The notes under the pieces were generated by a model, which saw nothing but the letters and a program-made list of their open reading frames with translations, ran no database searches and had not been told where the DNA came from. From Sporosarcina oncorhynchi (GTDB lineage: Bacteria > Bacillota > Bacilli > Bacillales_A > Planococcaceae), in the NCBI RefSeq assembly GCF_033304615.1, contig NZ_CP129118.1:3344001-3408000 (forward strand): DNA of 64,000 bases, written 5' to 3'. Shown here piece after piece: positions 35,499-44,043 of this stretch. Made by a program: the position numbers and the translations under genes. Each line of letters begins with the position of its first letter. Within the stretch, counting starts at the first letter, position 1.

Positions 35499-37436
35499 AT
35501 GCAGAAGACAATTGGAATCGCGGCCCACGTCGATGCGGGCAAGACGACGTTTTCAGAGCAACTGCTATTTCATACTGAAAGCATCCGCAAGCGGGGCCGT
35601 GTAGATCATCAAGATGCATTCCTCGACAGCCATGCAATTGAACGAAATCGTGGCATTACCGTATTTGCAGATCAAGCTAACTTCACATACGGCGGATCGC
35701 ATTATACGCTTATCGACACGCCTGGCCACGTCGATTTTTCCCCAGAAATGGAACGAGCCATCCAAGTAATGGATTACGCAATCGTTATTATTAGCGCGGC
35801 CGACGGCGTTGAAGGACATACAGAAACAGTATGGCAATTACTGCGGAAGCACCACATACCAACCTTCCTCTTTTTGAATAAAACCGATCGAGAAGGAGTC
35901 GATATGGATGCTGTGCTTGAAGAAGTAAAGTCAGATTTGTCGAGCGAACTTCTCGATTTATCAACGTTGAACGGATACTGTATGACAGAAAAAACAATTG
36001 AATTCATTGCGGAACGCGACGATGATCTGCTGGAGCGATATATGGATACGGGTTATGACGAAGCGCTTTGGTTCGAGGCTTTAAAACGGATGATTCGAAG
36101 TGGTGATGTATTCCCTTATGGATTTGGCTCGGCACTGAAGGATATCGGTGTCATCGACTTCCTTGAAAACTTCGACCAGCTTACAGAAACGTCGTATTCC
36201 GATGACGGGAATTTCTCAGGGCGTGTCTATAAAATCCGCCATGATGAAAACGGGCATCGCATTACGTACGTGAAAGTGTTACAAGGCATCCTAAAAGTTC
36301 GGGATGAAGTGCATTATGGCGAATCGATTGAAAAAGTGACACAACTGCGTACTTATAATGGCATGAAATACATAACGGTGGACTCTGCGCACGCGGGGGA
36401 AATCATTGCAGTGACGGGATTAACAGAAGCAGCTGCGGGTGACGCGCTCGGTGTACTATCTGAAAAGTGGACGTATGATCTCGTGCCGACATTGAAATCG
36501 AAAGTGATTTTCGATACGACTAGCCATGTAAAAGAGGTCCTTCATAGCTTTAAATTGCTAGATGCCGAAGATCCTTCCTTGCACGTTATCTGGGATGAGC
36601 ATGTACAGGAAATCCACGTAAGAGTCATGGGCGTTATTCAACTAGAAGTGCTGAAACAGCTCGTCATGGATCGTTTCGGATTCGATGTGTCGTTTGGCGA
36701 CCCAAAAATTCTTTACAAAGAAACAATTCGTTCTTCCGTCAATGGCTATGGCCACTTCGAACCGCTGAAGCATTATGCGGAAGTACATTTAAAAATAGAC
36801 CCCGCTCCCCGAGATAGCGGTATTTCATTCGAAAATAAATGCCATGCGAATGACTTGTCTGTCGGCAATCAAAACCTCGTTCGCAGCCATCTATTCGAAC
36901 GCACGCATCACGGGTTATTGACAGGATCCGCATTGACCGATGTAAAATTCACATTGCTCACGGGTAGAAGCCATAATGAGTATACATCCGGTGGCGATTT
37001 CCGGGAAGCCACGTTCCGCGCAATGCGGCAAGGGCTTGAGAAAGCAGATAATCTATTGCTCGAACCCGTGTATGATTTCAAGATCAAGGTCGAAACAGAT
37101 CATATTGGACGTGTTCTTTCTGATATCCAACAAGCGTCTGGAAGTTTTGACCCACCCGAAATGATTGGTGAAAAAACGGTTGTCACGGGTCGTGTACCGG
37201 TGGCGACATTCATGAATTACAGCACCATTTTCGCCTCATTCACAAATGGCAAAGGCGCGCTTTCGTTGCAGTTTGGCGGATATGAAGAATGCCACAATAC
37301 AGCGGAAGTAATTGAAATGATTGGCTACAACAAAGATGCGGATCCAGAATACACATCAACGTCCATCTTCCTTGACAAAGGAAAAGGCTACACCGTTCCG
37401 TGGGATGAAGCTGAGGAAGCGATGCATTTATTGTGA
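35499..37436 (+). CDS. Elongation factor G-like GTPase, tetracycline-resistance ribosomal-protection family
   Basis: 645 residues, TetM/TetO-like translation factor GTPase. G1 AHVDAGKTT is at about 8-16, G2 RGIT, G3 DTPGH and G4 NKTD. Domains II to V of the EF-G fold follow, with a C-terminal region containing SGSFDPPEMIGEKTVVTGRVPVA. Length is like Tet proteins (about 640), but similarity to TetM as I recall it is moderate. This is likely a chromosomal relative whose role in resistance is unproven. ATG 35499 follows GGAGGTG. There is no mobile element beside it, but it abuts the 82-bp array. Confidence 0.85.
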   Translation: MQKTIGIAAHVDAGKTTFSEQLLFHTESIRKRGRVDHQDAFLDSHAIERNRGITVFADQANFTYGGSHYTLIDTPGHVDFSPEMERAIQVMDYAIVIISAADGVEGHTETVWQLLRKHHIPTFLFLNKTDREGVDMDAVLEEVKSDLSSELLDLSTLNGYCMTEKTIEFIAERDDDLLERYMDTGYDEALWFEALKRMIRSGDVFPYGFGSALKDIGVIDFLENFDQLTETSYSDDGNFSGRVYKIRHDENGHRITYVKVLQGILKVRDEVHYGESIEKVTQLRTYNGMKYITVDSAHAGEIIAVTGLTEAAAGDALGVLSEKWTYDLVPTLKSKVIFDTTSHVKEVLHSFKLLDAEDPSLHVIWDEHVQEIHVRVMGVIQLEVLKQLVMDRFGFDVSFGDPKILYKETIRSSVNGYGHFEPLKHYAEVHLKIDPAPRDSGISFENKCHANDLSVGNQNLVRSHLFERTHHGLLTGSALTDVKFTLLTGRSHNEYTSGGDFREATFRAMRQGLEKADNLLLEPVYDFKIKVETDHIGRVLSDIQQASGSFDPPEMIGEKTVVTGRVPVATFMNYSTIFASFTNGKGALSLQFGGYEECHNTAEVIEMIGYNKDADPEYTSTSIFLDKGKGYTVPWDEAEEAMHLL

Positions 37437-37441
37437 GACCT

Positions 37442-37481
37442 AAAAAAGGAAGACACCCACGATGGTTGTCTTCCTTTTACA
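37442..37481. terminator. Bidirectional terminator
   Basis: AAAAGGAAGACA / TGTCTTCCTTTT around an 11-nt loop between converging genes. Confidence 0.8.
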
Positions 37482-37494
37482 TTAGAAACTTTAC

Positions 37495-38103
37495 TTATCC
37501 ACCGAATCGATAGACCAAAAACCGCTCATTTTCATCGTTTTCATACAGCGTGTCGGCTTGAACTTCTTTTACTAATCTAAAGGGCGTTTGACTGTCCATA
37601 AACTGCACATATTCATTCGTTGGGTAATAGAGAATGACATCGACAGGCCGCGCGTTACGCTCCACAGACAATAAAATATTGCCGATGACATTCATGAAAA
37701 TTTGAATGGAAAACGGATTGAAGAAGTAGAAACGGTTTTCTGACGGCTCGATCTTATACGTCTCCGCAAGACAGCGATCGAAGCTGATTGCTCCGCCTTT
37801 ACGTTTGTTTTTCCGTCTGTATTTCACAAGGTTTTCAATCGCATCCTGATAGAGCTGCCCATTCATCTCAATGCCGGTGACTGAAGCTTGAAAACGATGG
37901 TGTACGTAAAAAGACACCCGCGCTTTGCCGCAACCAAAATCGACAAACCCATCCAATCGCCCGATTTCATATTCCTCAAATAGAGCATCCAGTGCTTCAT
38001 AAGGCGTAGCTTCATATCGATTATAATGAGGGGATTGGTTCAGTAGCTCCAATGTGCCCGCTGTTTGGATGTGTAACAAGTTGTCGTACTCTTTTTCATT
38101 CAA
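37495..38103 (-). CDS. Class I SAM-dependent methyltransferase
   Basis: 202 residues. The SAM-binding motif VDFGCGKARVSFYV is at about 53-66, acidic motif II in GIEMN, and motif IV is FYFFNPFS, an NPPF-like site that often marks N-methyltransferases. The N-terminal about 45 residues carry NRYEATPYEAL, a pattern shared by a group of Bacillales methyltransferases of unknown substrate. GAATTCC precedes the ATG weakly. Single gene. Confidence 0.8.
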   Translation of the reverse strand: MNEKEYDNLLHIQTAGTLELLNQSPHYNRYEATPYEALDALFEEYEIGRLDGFVDFGCGKARVSFYVHHRFQASVTGIEMNGQLYQDAIENLVKYRRKNKRKGGAISFDRCLAETYKIEPSENRFYFFNPFSIQIFMNVIGNILLSVERNARPVDVILYYPTNEYVQFMDSQTPFRLVKEVQADTLYENDENERFLVYRFGG

Positions 38104-38454
38104 CGGAATTCCTCCATTCGCTCATTGCCTCATTGTACGTGTCTTCCGTGTGAAATGACAAGCGCCAAAACACGTTCTCCATGAATGAACATGAAAACGT
38201 GCTAGGTCAAATCTGTATTTAGAACTTCTTCGCAGATAACGTATTCACGACTAGTTAGGATATGCTATCTACGATTTAATTTCTTATAAAATACTGCCCG
38301 GTTCAGACATCTCGTTTAACAATCTCCAGACTCAATTACTCTCAGCCTTTGGGTGTAGATAGGTTTTTTCATAGGAGGATGATATACTTTTGATTAATCT
38401 GAAAATAGTTCACGATAGGAAATATGAGTTTAAAAAGGGGAGAGGTATGTGGGG
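38104..38454. other. Intergenic region without gene
   Basis: No frame of any length with a ribosome binding site was seen. The only structure is an inverted repeat, CACGTT...CATG / CATG...AACGTG, at about 38168-38199. It has no T-run, and its purpose is unknown. Confidence 0.5.
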
Positions 38455-38823
38455 ATGATTAGTAAAATCGGACAAGTCGCAGTGCCGGTAAAAGATCTTG
38501 AACGAGCGGTTACATTTTATAAAGAGCAACTGGGATTGCAACTATTATTCCAGACAGACAATATGGCGTTTTACGATTGTAATGGATTACGTCTACTACT
38601 CAGCTTGCCAGAAAAAGAGGATTTCGCACGCGCGAGTTCCGTTCTTTATTTTCACGTGGAACATATTCAAGCTACCTATAAGGATTTTATGGCCAAAGGA
38701 ATCGTCTTTACAGATGAACCACATCTTGTCGCGAAGATGGGACAAACGGAGACATGGATGGCGTTCTTCGAAGATACAGAGGGCAATACGCATGCATTGA
38801 TGAGTGAAGTGAATGTTGGTTAA
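38455..38823 (+). CDS. VOC family (glyoxalase/bleomycin-resistance-like) protein
   Basis: 122 residues, a single glyoxalase-fold domain. It starts QVAVPVKDLERAVTFYKEQLGL, the classic first beta-alpha-beta unit, and ends FFEDTEGNTHALMSE with a metal-ligand Glu/His pattern. ATG 38455 is chosen because AGAGGT is 8 nt upstream; a GTG two codons earlier is the alternative. Metal ligands look conserved, but the substrate is not predictable. The next gene starts 24 nt later and is probably cotranscribed. Confidence 0.82.
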   Translation: MISKIGQVAVPVKDLERAVTFYKEQLGLQLLFQTDNMAFYDCNGLRLLLSLPEKEDFARASSVLYFHVEHIQATYKDFMAKGIVFTDEPHLVAKMGQTETWMAFFEDTEGNTHALMSEVNVG

Positions 38824-38847
38824 AATTTGTTGTTGGGAGGTGTCGAA

Positions 38848-39081
38848 ATGAGTAGATGTACAATTGATCATTCGTTGGAGGACGTGCTTTTGAAGTTGAA
38901 TGAACAACAGGCTTTCATTCCTAAAGAGTTATACAACAGCGGTTTGCATTTTCTAGATGAAACACGGGATCAGGAGACACTGAACGAAGTGTTCCATTTG
39001 TTGAAAAAATATGATTTAGCTGAGGATGAAGAACGCGAGCGCAGGAATGTAGGAATGCGGGAGTTATTTCAGCAAACCTAA
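38848..39081 (+). CDS. Small hypothetical protein, 77 residues
   Basis: Not recognised. ATG 38848 follows GGGAGGTG at 6 nt spacing; the longer frame starting at 38827 lacks a site. The protein is helical and acidic, with LKKYDLAEDEERERRN, and has no membrane segment. It follows the VOC gene closely, so the two are probably coexpressed. Confidence 0.65.
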   Translation: MSRCTIDHSLEDVLLKLNEQQAFIPKELYNSGLHFLDETRDQETLNEVFHLLKKYDLAEDEERERRNVGMRELFQQT

Positions 39082-39181
39082 TATGAAACAATAAGATCAT
39101 TCTTCCAACATAAAAAGTTGCTTTGCTTTCGAAGTAAGTAACGAAGAACTCACCAGAACGATGAACCGTACCGAAAGATAA

Positions 39182-39222
39182 GAAAAAGCCATTCCCTCCA
39201 CAAACGGAGAGAATGACTTTCC
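39182..39222 (-). terminator. Terminator of HEAT-like gene
   Basis: Minus-strand AAGTCATTCTCTCC / GGAGGGAATGGCTT with a short loop, then TTTTCTTATC. Confidence 0.75.
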
Positions 39223-39249
39223 TTCATAAATAAATCGCAAAACTACTGC

Positions 39250-39678
39250 TTACAGTTTTGTCCAACGTTCCTCTAACCAGTTCATAAATTGCTCACCTTT
39301 GTCGCCTTCATACGCATCAAAGACATCCAAACGCATACGTTTTAGTTTATCCGCAAAGTCAGCCACTGTATGGTCCTTCGGTAAGCTCTTTTTCACCCGC
39401 AGGAAAATCTTGTCTGTTCCTTTGATAATATCAAAACGCGCAGGTGATGGCTTCTCTACGTCCTCGCCAAATGCCACAAGTGCTTCATAGGCTGCTAATT
39501 GAACCTTGTTGACAGTATCATGCTGCATGCGATTTTTTAATAAATCTATGATTTTGTCATGTTTATAAGCCGATAATATTTCGACCGCTTCTAAACGCTC
39601 TCGCCAGCTAGACGTATAATTGGCCTGTTTTTTTAATGAATCATACTGCTCAGGTAATGCTGTTTCAAACTGTTTCAA
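39250..39678 (-). CDS. HEAT-repeat-like protein
   Basis: 142 residues. The first half has two helical repeats (WRERLEAVEILSAYKHDKIIDLL and VNKVQLAAYEALVAFG) of the HEAT type. The second half contains RVKKSLPKDHTVADFADKLKRMRLD. It starts with TTG at 39678, with AAAGAGGTG upstream. Cytoplasmic, probably a protein-interaction module. The partner is unknown. Confidence 0.7.
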   Translation of the reverse strand: MKQFETALPEQYDSLKKQANYTSSWRERLEAVEILSAYKHDKIIDLLKNRMQHDTVNKVQLAAYEALVAFGEDVEKPSPARFDIIKGTDKIFLRVKKSLPKDHTVADFADKLKRMRLDVFDAYEGDKGEQFMNWLEERWTKL

Positions 39679-40074
39679 GTAAGTGCACCTCTTTTTTTAA
39701 CTACAAGAAAAATATTTTCTTCTTCTGTTTCTTTTATTATACGTTGCCTGGGTTTAAATAGCGATGAATCGCTAGTAAGGATATATGAAAAAGGGAAACT
39801 AAGTACATTACGGAGAACTATATCATAAGTAAATGAAGTAACAAACCTTTTTTAACATGTTATCGAATTAGCACTTAGAACGGATAAGGCTGTAGGCAAA
39901 CTCAAAATTCGAGTCTGTCTACAGCCTTAAGAATAATTAAGAATTACTAGCTCCTGCATCAAAATAAGATTTGTATTTTCTTCTTCTCCATAAATGCATA
40001 AAGTGTAAAAAGCATTTAAAATTGTATTCGTTCAAACGATTTTGTTACACAATGAATGTTATAAAAAAGGCTTT
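39679..40074. other. Intergenic region with a long hairpin
   Basis: No gene seen. At 39886-39928 a stem AAGGCTGTAG.CA.ACTC / GAGT.TG.CTACAGCCTT closes a 6-nt loop. Neither side is followed by a T-run, so it is not a normal terminator. Confidence 0.5.
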
Positions 40075-41744
40075 TTATTTTTTATCTTTACAGTGCATGG
40101 AAGCTACGTAACCAAAGGTCATACCTGGTCCTATTGTTGCTCCTGGACCAGGATAAGAATGCCCCATGATCGATGCTGAACAGTTACCAGCAGCGTAGAC
40201 ATTATCAAATACAGTTCCGTCTTCTTTGACTACCCTTGCAAATTCGTCCGTAACGACGCCGCCTTTAGTACCGATATCGCCTGGATATACTTTCATTGCA
40301 TAATAAGGTGCTTCATTGATTTCGAGTAAATTTGGATTTGGTAAACTAGGATCACCATAATACGTGTCATGTGGCGTTTCTCCTCTATGGAAGTCCAAGT
40401 CTTTACCATCTCTTGCAAACCCATTAAATCTATCCATTGTTTCTACTAAATTTCCTTTTGAAATATTTAACTTTCCTTCTAATTCTTCGACTGTATTTCC
40501 TTTTAACACAACATCATTCTCATAGTATTCTTTAGGGAAATCTTGTCCTGGGAATAGTCCGGTAAATATATACCTTTTCTTAGCACGTGCATCTAGAATA
40601 ATCCAAGAAGTAATTGCTTTCCCATCTGTTTTTTCATTGTGTTCATACATTTTATCGACAAATTCATGGTAAGGAGTGGGCTCATTAATATATCTTTTTC
40701 CGTCTTGGTCAACGATGATCATATTCGGAATCCCTCTATCAGCGACTAAAAAGAATGGTTTCCCTAAATGATTAATAACAGAAGGTGCACCCCAAACTCT
40801 ATCCATTAAACCAAACCGTGCATTCAGTTTTGCAAACGGTTCAATGATGTCCCCAGTTTGACCTTCTGGTGAGCTTGTCCAACTTGCATCTTGTGGGCTC
40901 GGAAGATATTTTTCTCTCTTCTCTTGATCTTTAGAAAATCCACCTGAACCAAAAATGATGCCTTTATTGATTTTGATCGTTACTTGTTGACCATTTTTAT
41001 TTACTATTAAACCGGTTACTTTGTCGTTTTCGTAGGTAAAATCAACAAAGGGTGATTCGAGCCAAATTTCACCGTTTAAATCTTTGTATGTTAAAGCCAT
41101 ACGAGCCATTAAAGACCTTCCCAAAGATGCATAATCTTTTCTTAATAATTTATGTTTGATTAACCGCCAACCTAGTGGAATAGAAGCTCTTTTCCCGGCC
41201 CAAGTTCTAGTAATCATGTTAACTTTAACAAAATCTTGCCCTGTCATAACGAAGCCTTTTGTATCCATTGCAGGAGGAAGAAGTTTAGTTTGCTCTTCCA
41301 ATCTTGTAAAGTATTTAAGTCAACCACTTTAGGTTCGATTGACCTACCCGTCCCTTTCCCGCCTGGTTGTGTTGGGTAATAGTCAGAGTAATTTTTTGCA
41401 TAGGAGAACCTCATGTGTGGTCCTAAGTTATGCATATACTCCAACATTTCGACACCCTTATGTAGATAAGTTTCTTTAATTTTATCACTTACTAAATCGC
41501 CAACAGTTGCATCTAAATATAACTTTGACTCCTCAAAACTATCAGCAGCGCCAGCCTCAACTAAATATCTATTATTTGAAATCCATATTCCACCACCCGA
41601 TAAAGCGGAAGCTCCTCCAAAATACTTTTCTTTTTCAATTAATAACGTATGTAATCCTTCTTTTTTTGCTGTAATTGCAGCAGAGAAACCTGATGCGCCA
41701 GAGCCAACAACTACAACATCATATTCATAATCCCATGCCATCAT
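40075..41744 (-). pseudogene. FAD-dependent fumarate reductase/ketosteroid dehydrogenase-like flavoprotein, frameshifted
   Basis: Two overlapping frames together make one flavoprotein of about 555 residues. The N-terminal frame (41744 to about 41307) has the Rossmann motif VVVVGSGASGFSAAITA at 10-26 and ends after VVDLNTL. The C-terminal frame resumes with RLEEQTKLLPPAMDTKG and runs to 40075, carrying GSGGFSKD, the YAAGNCSAS FAD region and SYPGPGATIGPGMTFGY. Adding one T in the run at 41308-41310 (minus ACTTT) would restore DLNTFTRLEEQ. All other landmarks are intact, so the loss is recent or a sequencing error. A palindromic operator-like site lies upstream. Confidence 0.85.
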
Positions 41745-41833
41745 AAAATCCCCCTTTGGTTATGTTTTTAATACCCTCTAAATCTTCAAAATCACCAAAC
41801 TGTAAAATAGATTCGAAATTTGTTATAGCATTA

Positions 41834-41855
41834 AATGTTTAGACAACTAAACATT
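41834..41855. promoter_or_regulatory. Operator-like palindrome upstream of flavoprotein gene
   Basis: AATGTTTAG (41834-41842), 4-bp spacer ACAA, CTAAACATT (41847-41855): a perfect 9-bp inverted repeat of TetR-like form, about 90 bp upstream of the flavoprotein ATG. No regulator gene is adjacent. Confidence 0.5.
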
Positions 41856-41915
41856 ACAGTATTTTCATAATTTTTACAATGGATGATTGAATTTAAAGCG
41901 TATAGTATTGGTGAT

Positions 41916-42152
41916 TTATATACCCGTATGGTTCTGTATGCGCGTTAAGTTGGCTAAATACGAACATGCTAATGACTTTTCACCTTTTCCATCTAACAGA
42001 CGACCCGAGAGCGGTCTCGATAGAAGCTCGACAATCGCATATAAAAGGAAGAAGAAACTAGCCTTTTTCACAAAATCCACTTCAATTGCGTAAAACGATA
42101 GGAATGAAAGTACGGCTAAATAGTAAATCCCAGCAAGCAATTTTTTATTCAA
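41916..42152 (-). pseudogene. MFS transporter remnant
   Basis: A 78-codon frame with KKASFFFLLYAIVELLSRP followed by GRLLDGKGE is typical of the middle loop of a drug-efflux MFS protein. It lacks both ends and is only two helices long, so it is a relic. It is overlapped in the opposite direction by the leader of the 42221 gene. Other parts of 41,745-42,220 hold no gene. Confidence 0.55.
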
Positions 42153-42220
42153 ATAAAGGAAAGTCTCGTTCCAACGCAGAAATACATACTACAGAGATGA
42201 ATGTTAATGGAGGCTTATTC

Positions 42221-43417
42221 ATGGATCCCAGAATTGAAGAAATAACCGAAGTAATGTCTACCGTCGATTTCACGACGTACTGGACGGGTTTTAAGCCGGT
42301 CGCTTACGCTTTGTATGACGATGAGAATGTGTATCTTTTTCAACACCCGAATTACCCGACAGCAAATGGAGGCTATGCGATTGTGCCTTGGACAGAGCAG
42401 TTCATGGCAGATACGTTGATATTATTTGAAGATATGCCTACTGCGATTGTCAAAATTGAACGCTATGAAAAGCTTGAAGACCTTTATTCTATCCTTATTC
42501 ACGAGTTGTTTCATGGCTATCAATACGTAAAAGGTGAAAAGCGATTTCCTGACGAAACTATGGGTGTTACCTATCCCCTTTCACCTGAAAACGTTGAACT
42601 TCGGGATGCAGAGAGAGCAAGTCTTTACGCGGCAGTGATAACAACCGAACCGAAGGAACAGATGGAGCATGTAAGACGATTCATTGCCCAACGTGAAAAA
42701 AGGTCATTGCTCATCGGGGATTTCATGACGTATGAAAATCGGATTGAAACGATAGAAGGACCTGCATGGTATGTGGAATTACAAGCATCGGCCGACAAAT
42801 CGGCGTTGCCCTATGATGCAATTGTCTTCAAATACGGTGAATATTTGCTTGACCGAAAAGATGCTGCTCTTCATATACGGAAAAGTTGTTATAGTGCTGG
42901 ATTGTTTATGTGTTTGCTATTGGATAAGTTGTCTCCTCATTGGCAAAATCGCTTCATGGAATCCGAGCTGACACTGTTTCCTTTTTTCCGGGAGTGTATC
43001 AGCATGGAACCCATCACATTGGCTGAACACGTAATCAGTGATGAAACGCATCAAATTCTTGCGTATGTACGAGCTCAGAAAGACTTGGTTATTGAAACAG
43101 TTGTAAATTCACCTGGCTATCCTGTGACAATAAAAGGTACGATGAAAGCTAAACGCATTGATCCGATGAATATGATTGCAAGCGAACAAACTGTATTGCA
43201 TAACAACTTTGTTGCCCTAACGATGAATGGACAGGAGTATCTATTCCAGCAGCCCGTTATCGCTCATTATGAAGAGAATATTCGCTCTATCCCTTCAATT
43301 CGAGTAGTTTTGCCGCATAAACCGATTGTCCAGAGTGGCAAGTTGATAATTGAAGGTGTCGGTAAGATGGAGGGCACATTTGATGAAGAGAATTCTACTT
43401 TTCATTTGAAGGAATAG
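42221..43417 (+). CDS. Uncharacterised protein with HExxH zinc-protease motif
   Basis: 398 residues from ATG 42221, which has GGAGG 7 nt upstream; the frame is open 45 codons further upstream but that part overlaps an MFS relic and lacks a site. HELFH at 94-98, within YSILIHELFHGYQYV, is a gluzincin-like HExxH. A Glu-rich helix with LRDAERASLYAAV about 30 residues later could give the third zinc ligand. No signal peptide and no membrane helix, so cytoplasmic. The C-terminal about 120 residues look like beta-rich repeats. Family not recognised. Confidence 0.75.
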   Translation: MDPRIEEITEVMSTVDFTTYWTGFKPVAYALYDDENVYLFQHPNYPTANGGYAIVPWTEQFMADTLILFEDMPTAIVKIERYEKLEDLYSILIHELFHGYQYVKGEKRFPDETMGVTYPLSPENVELRDAERASLYAAVITTEPKEQMEHVRRFIAQREKRSLLIGDFMTYENRIETIEGPAWYVELQASADKSALPYDAIVFKYGEYLLDRKDAALHIRKSCYSAGLFMCLLLDKLSPHWQNRFMESELTLFPFFRECISMEPITLAEHVISDETHQILAYVRAQKDLVIETVVNSPGYPVTIKGTMKAKRIDPMNMIASEQTVLHNNFVALTMNGQEYLFQQPVIAHYEENIRSIPSIRVVLPHKPIVQSGKLIIEGVGKMEGTFDEENSTFHLKE

Positions 43418-43473
43418 GCTTACCGCTAATGCTATAGTGCTGACTTGTTGATATAAATTTATATTCAATCGAA

Positions 43474-43514
43474 AAAAACCCGTTGCAGTCTTCTCTGACT
43501 GTAGCGGGTTTACA
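43474..43514 (-). terminator. Terminator of 43555 gene
   Basis: Minus-strand AAACCCGCTACAGTC / GACTGCAACGGGTTT followed by TTTTTCG. Confidence 0.75.
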
Positions 43515-43554
43515 ATTAGTGTGACACAACCTAGCAAGTAAGCTCCATCCTCAT

Positions 43555-43989
43555 TCACTTAAACAATTCCTTATACGCAATCGCCTTCAACGCGAGCATC
43601 TCTTCTTCTGTCAGTTTGCTCTCTATTTTTGCAAAGAGTGCTACCTGTTCTTCTGAAGACATACCTTGCCGCACTTGGATTTGGATTTCATTCAGTTCAC
43701 TTAGGTCGAATTTCTTCAGCAAGACGCGGGTCGCTTGTTCTTTCGTCTGAAAAGGAAGTTTTGTCGTGTCTGCTTGCTTCCCTTCTTCCAGGAACGCCTT
43801 CAACTCGGGATTCCTTTCGACTTCCTGCCTCACATTGTCGAGTTCGCCACTTGCATCGAGCTCCGCCGCCACTTTGCCCATCACTTCGTCTGCAATGAAT
43901 CCCGTGCCGAAATGATAGACGGCATAGCCGAGACCGACAACAATGACCGCTACAGCAATCAATACTTTCAATGCCTTCAAACGTTTCAC
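43555..43989 (-). CDS. Membrane-anchored hypothetical protein
   Basis: 144 residues with one N-terminal helix (about 8-27, VLIAVAVIVVGLGYAVY) and a charged helical domain outside or inside the cell. Not recognised. It contains a Gln/Glu-rich helix and ends SKLTEEEMLALKAIAYKELF. The start at 43989 follows AGGGGTG. It lies 55 nt after the SNF2 gene in the same direction and may be cotranscribed with it. Confidence 0.7.
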   Translation of the reverse strand: MKRLKALKVLIAVAVIVVGLGYAVYHFGTGFIADEVMGKVAAELDASGELDNVRQEVERNPELKAFLEEGKQADTTKLPFQTKEQATRVLLKKFDLSELNEIQIQVRQGMSSEEQVALFAKIESKLTEEEMLALKAIAYKELFK

Positions 43990-44043
43990 CCCTATTCTCT
44001 ACAGCTTCTGCCATTCCACAACCGCTTATTCAATAAGACCCCA

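Noticed and set aside
35499..37436. Confident call of acquired tetracycline resistance
   Set aside because: Family membership is clear, but no mobile context is present and similarity to Tet(M) cannot be measured here.
39886..39928. Long hairpin as terminator
   Set aside because: Neither strand has a T-run and no gene ends next to it.
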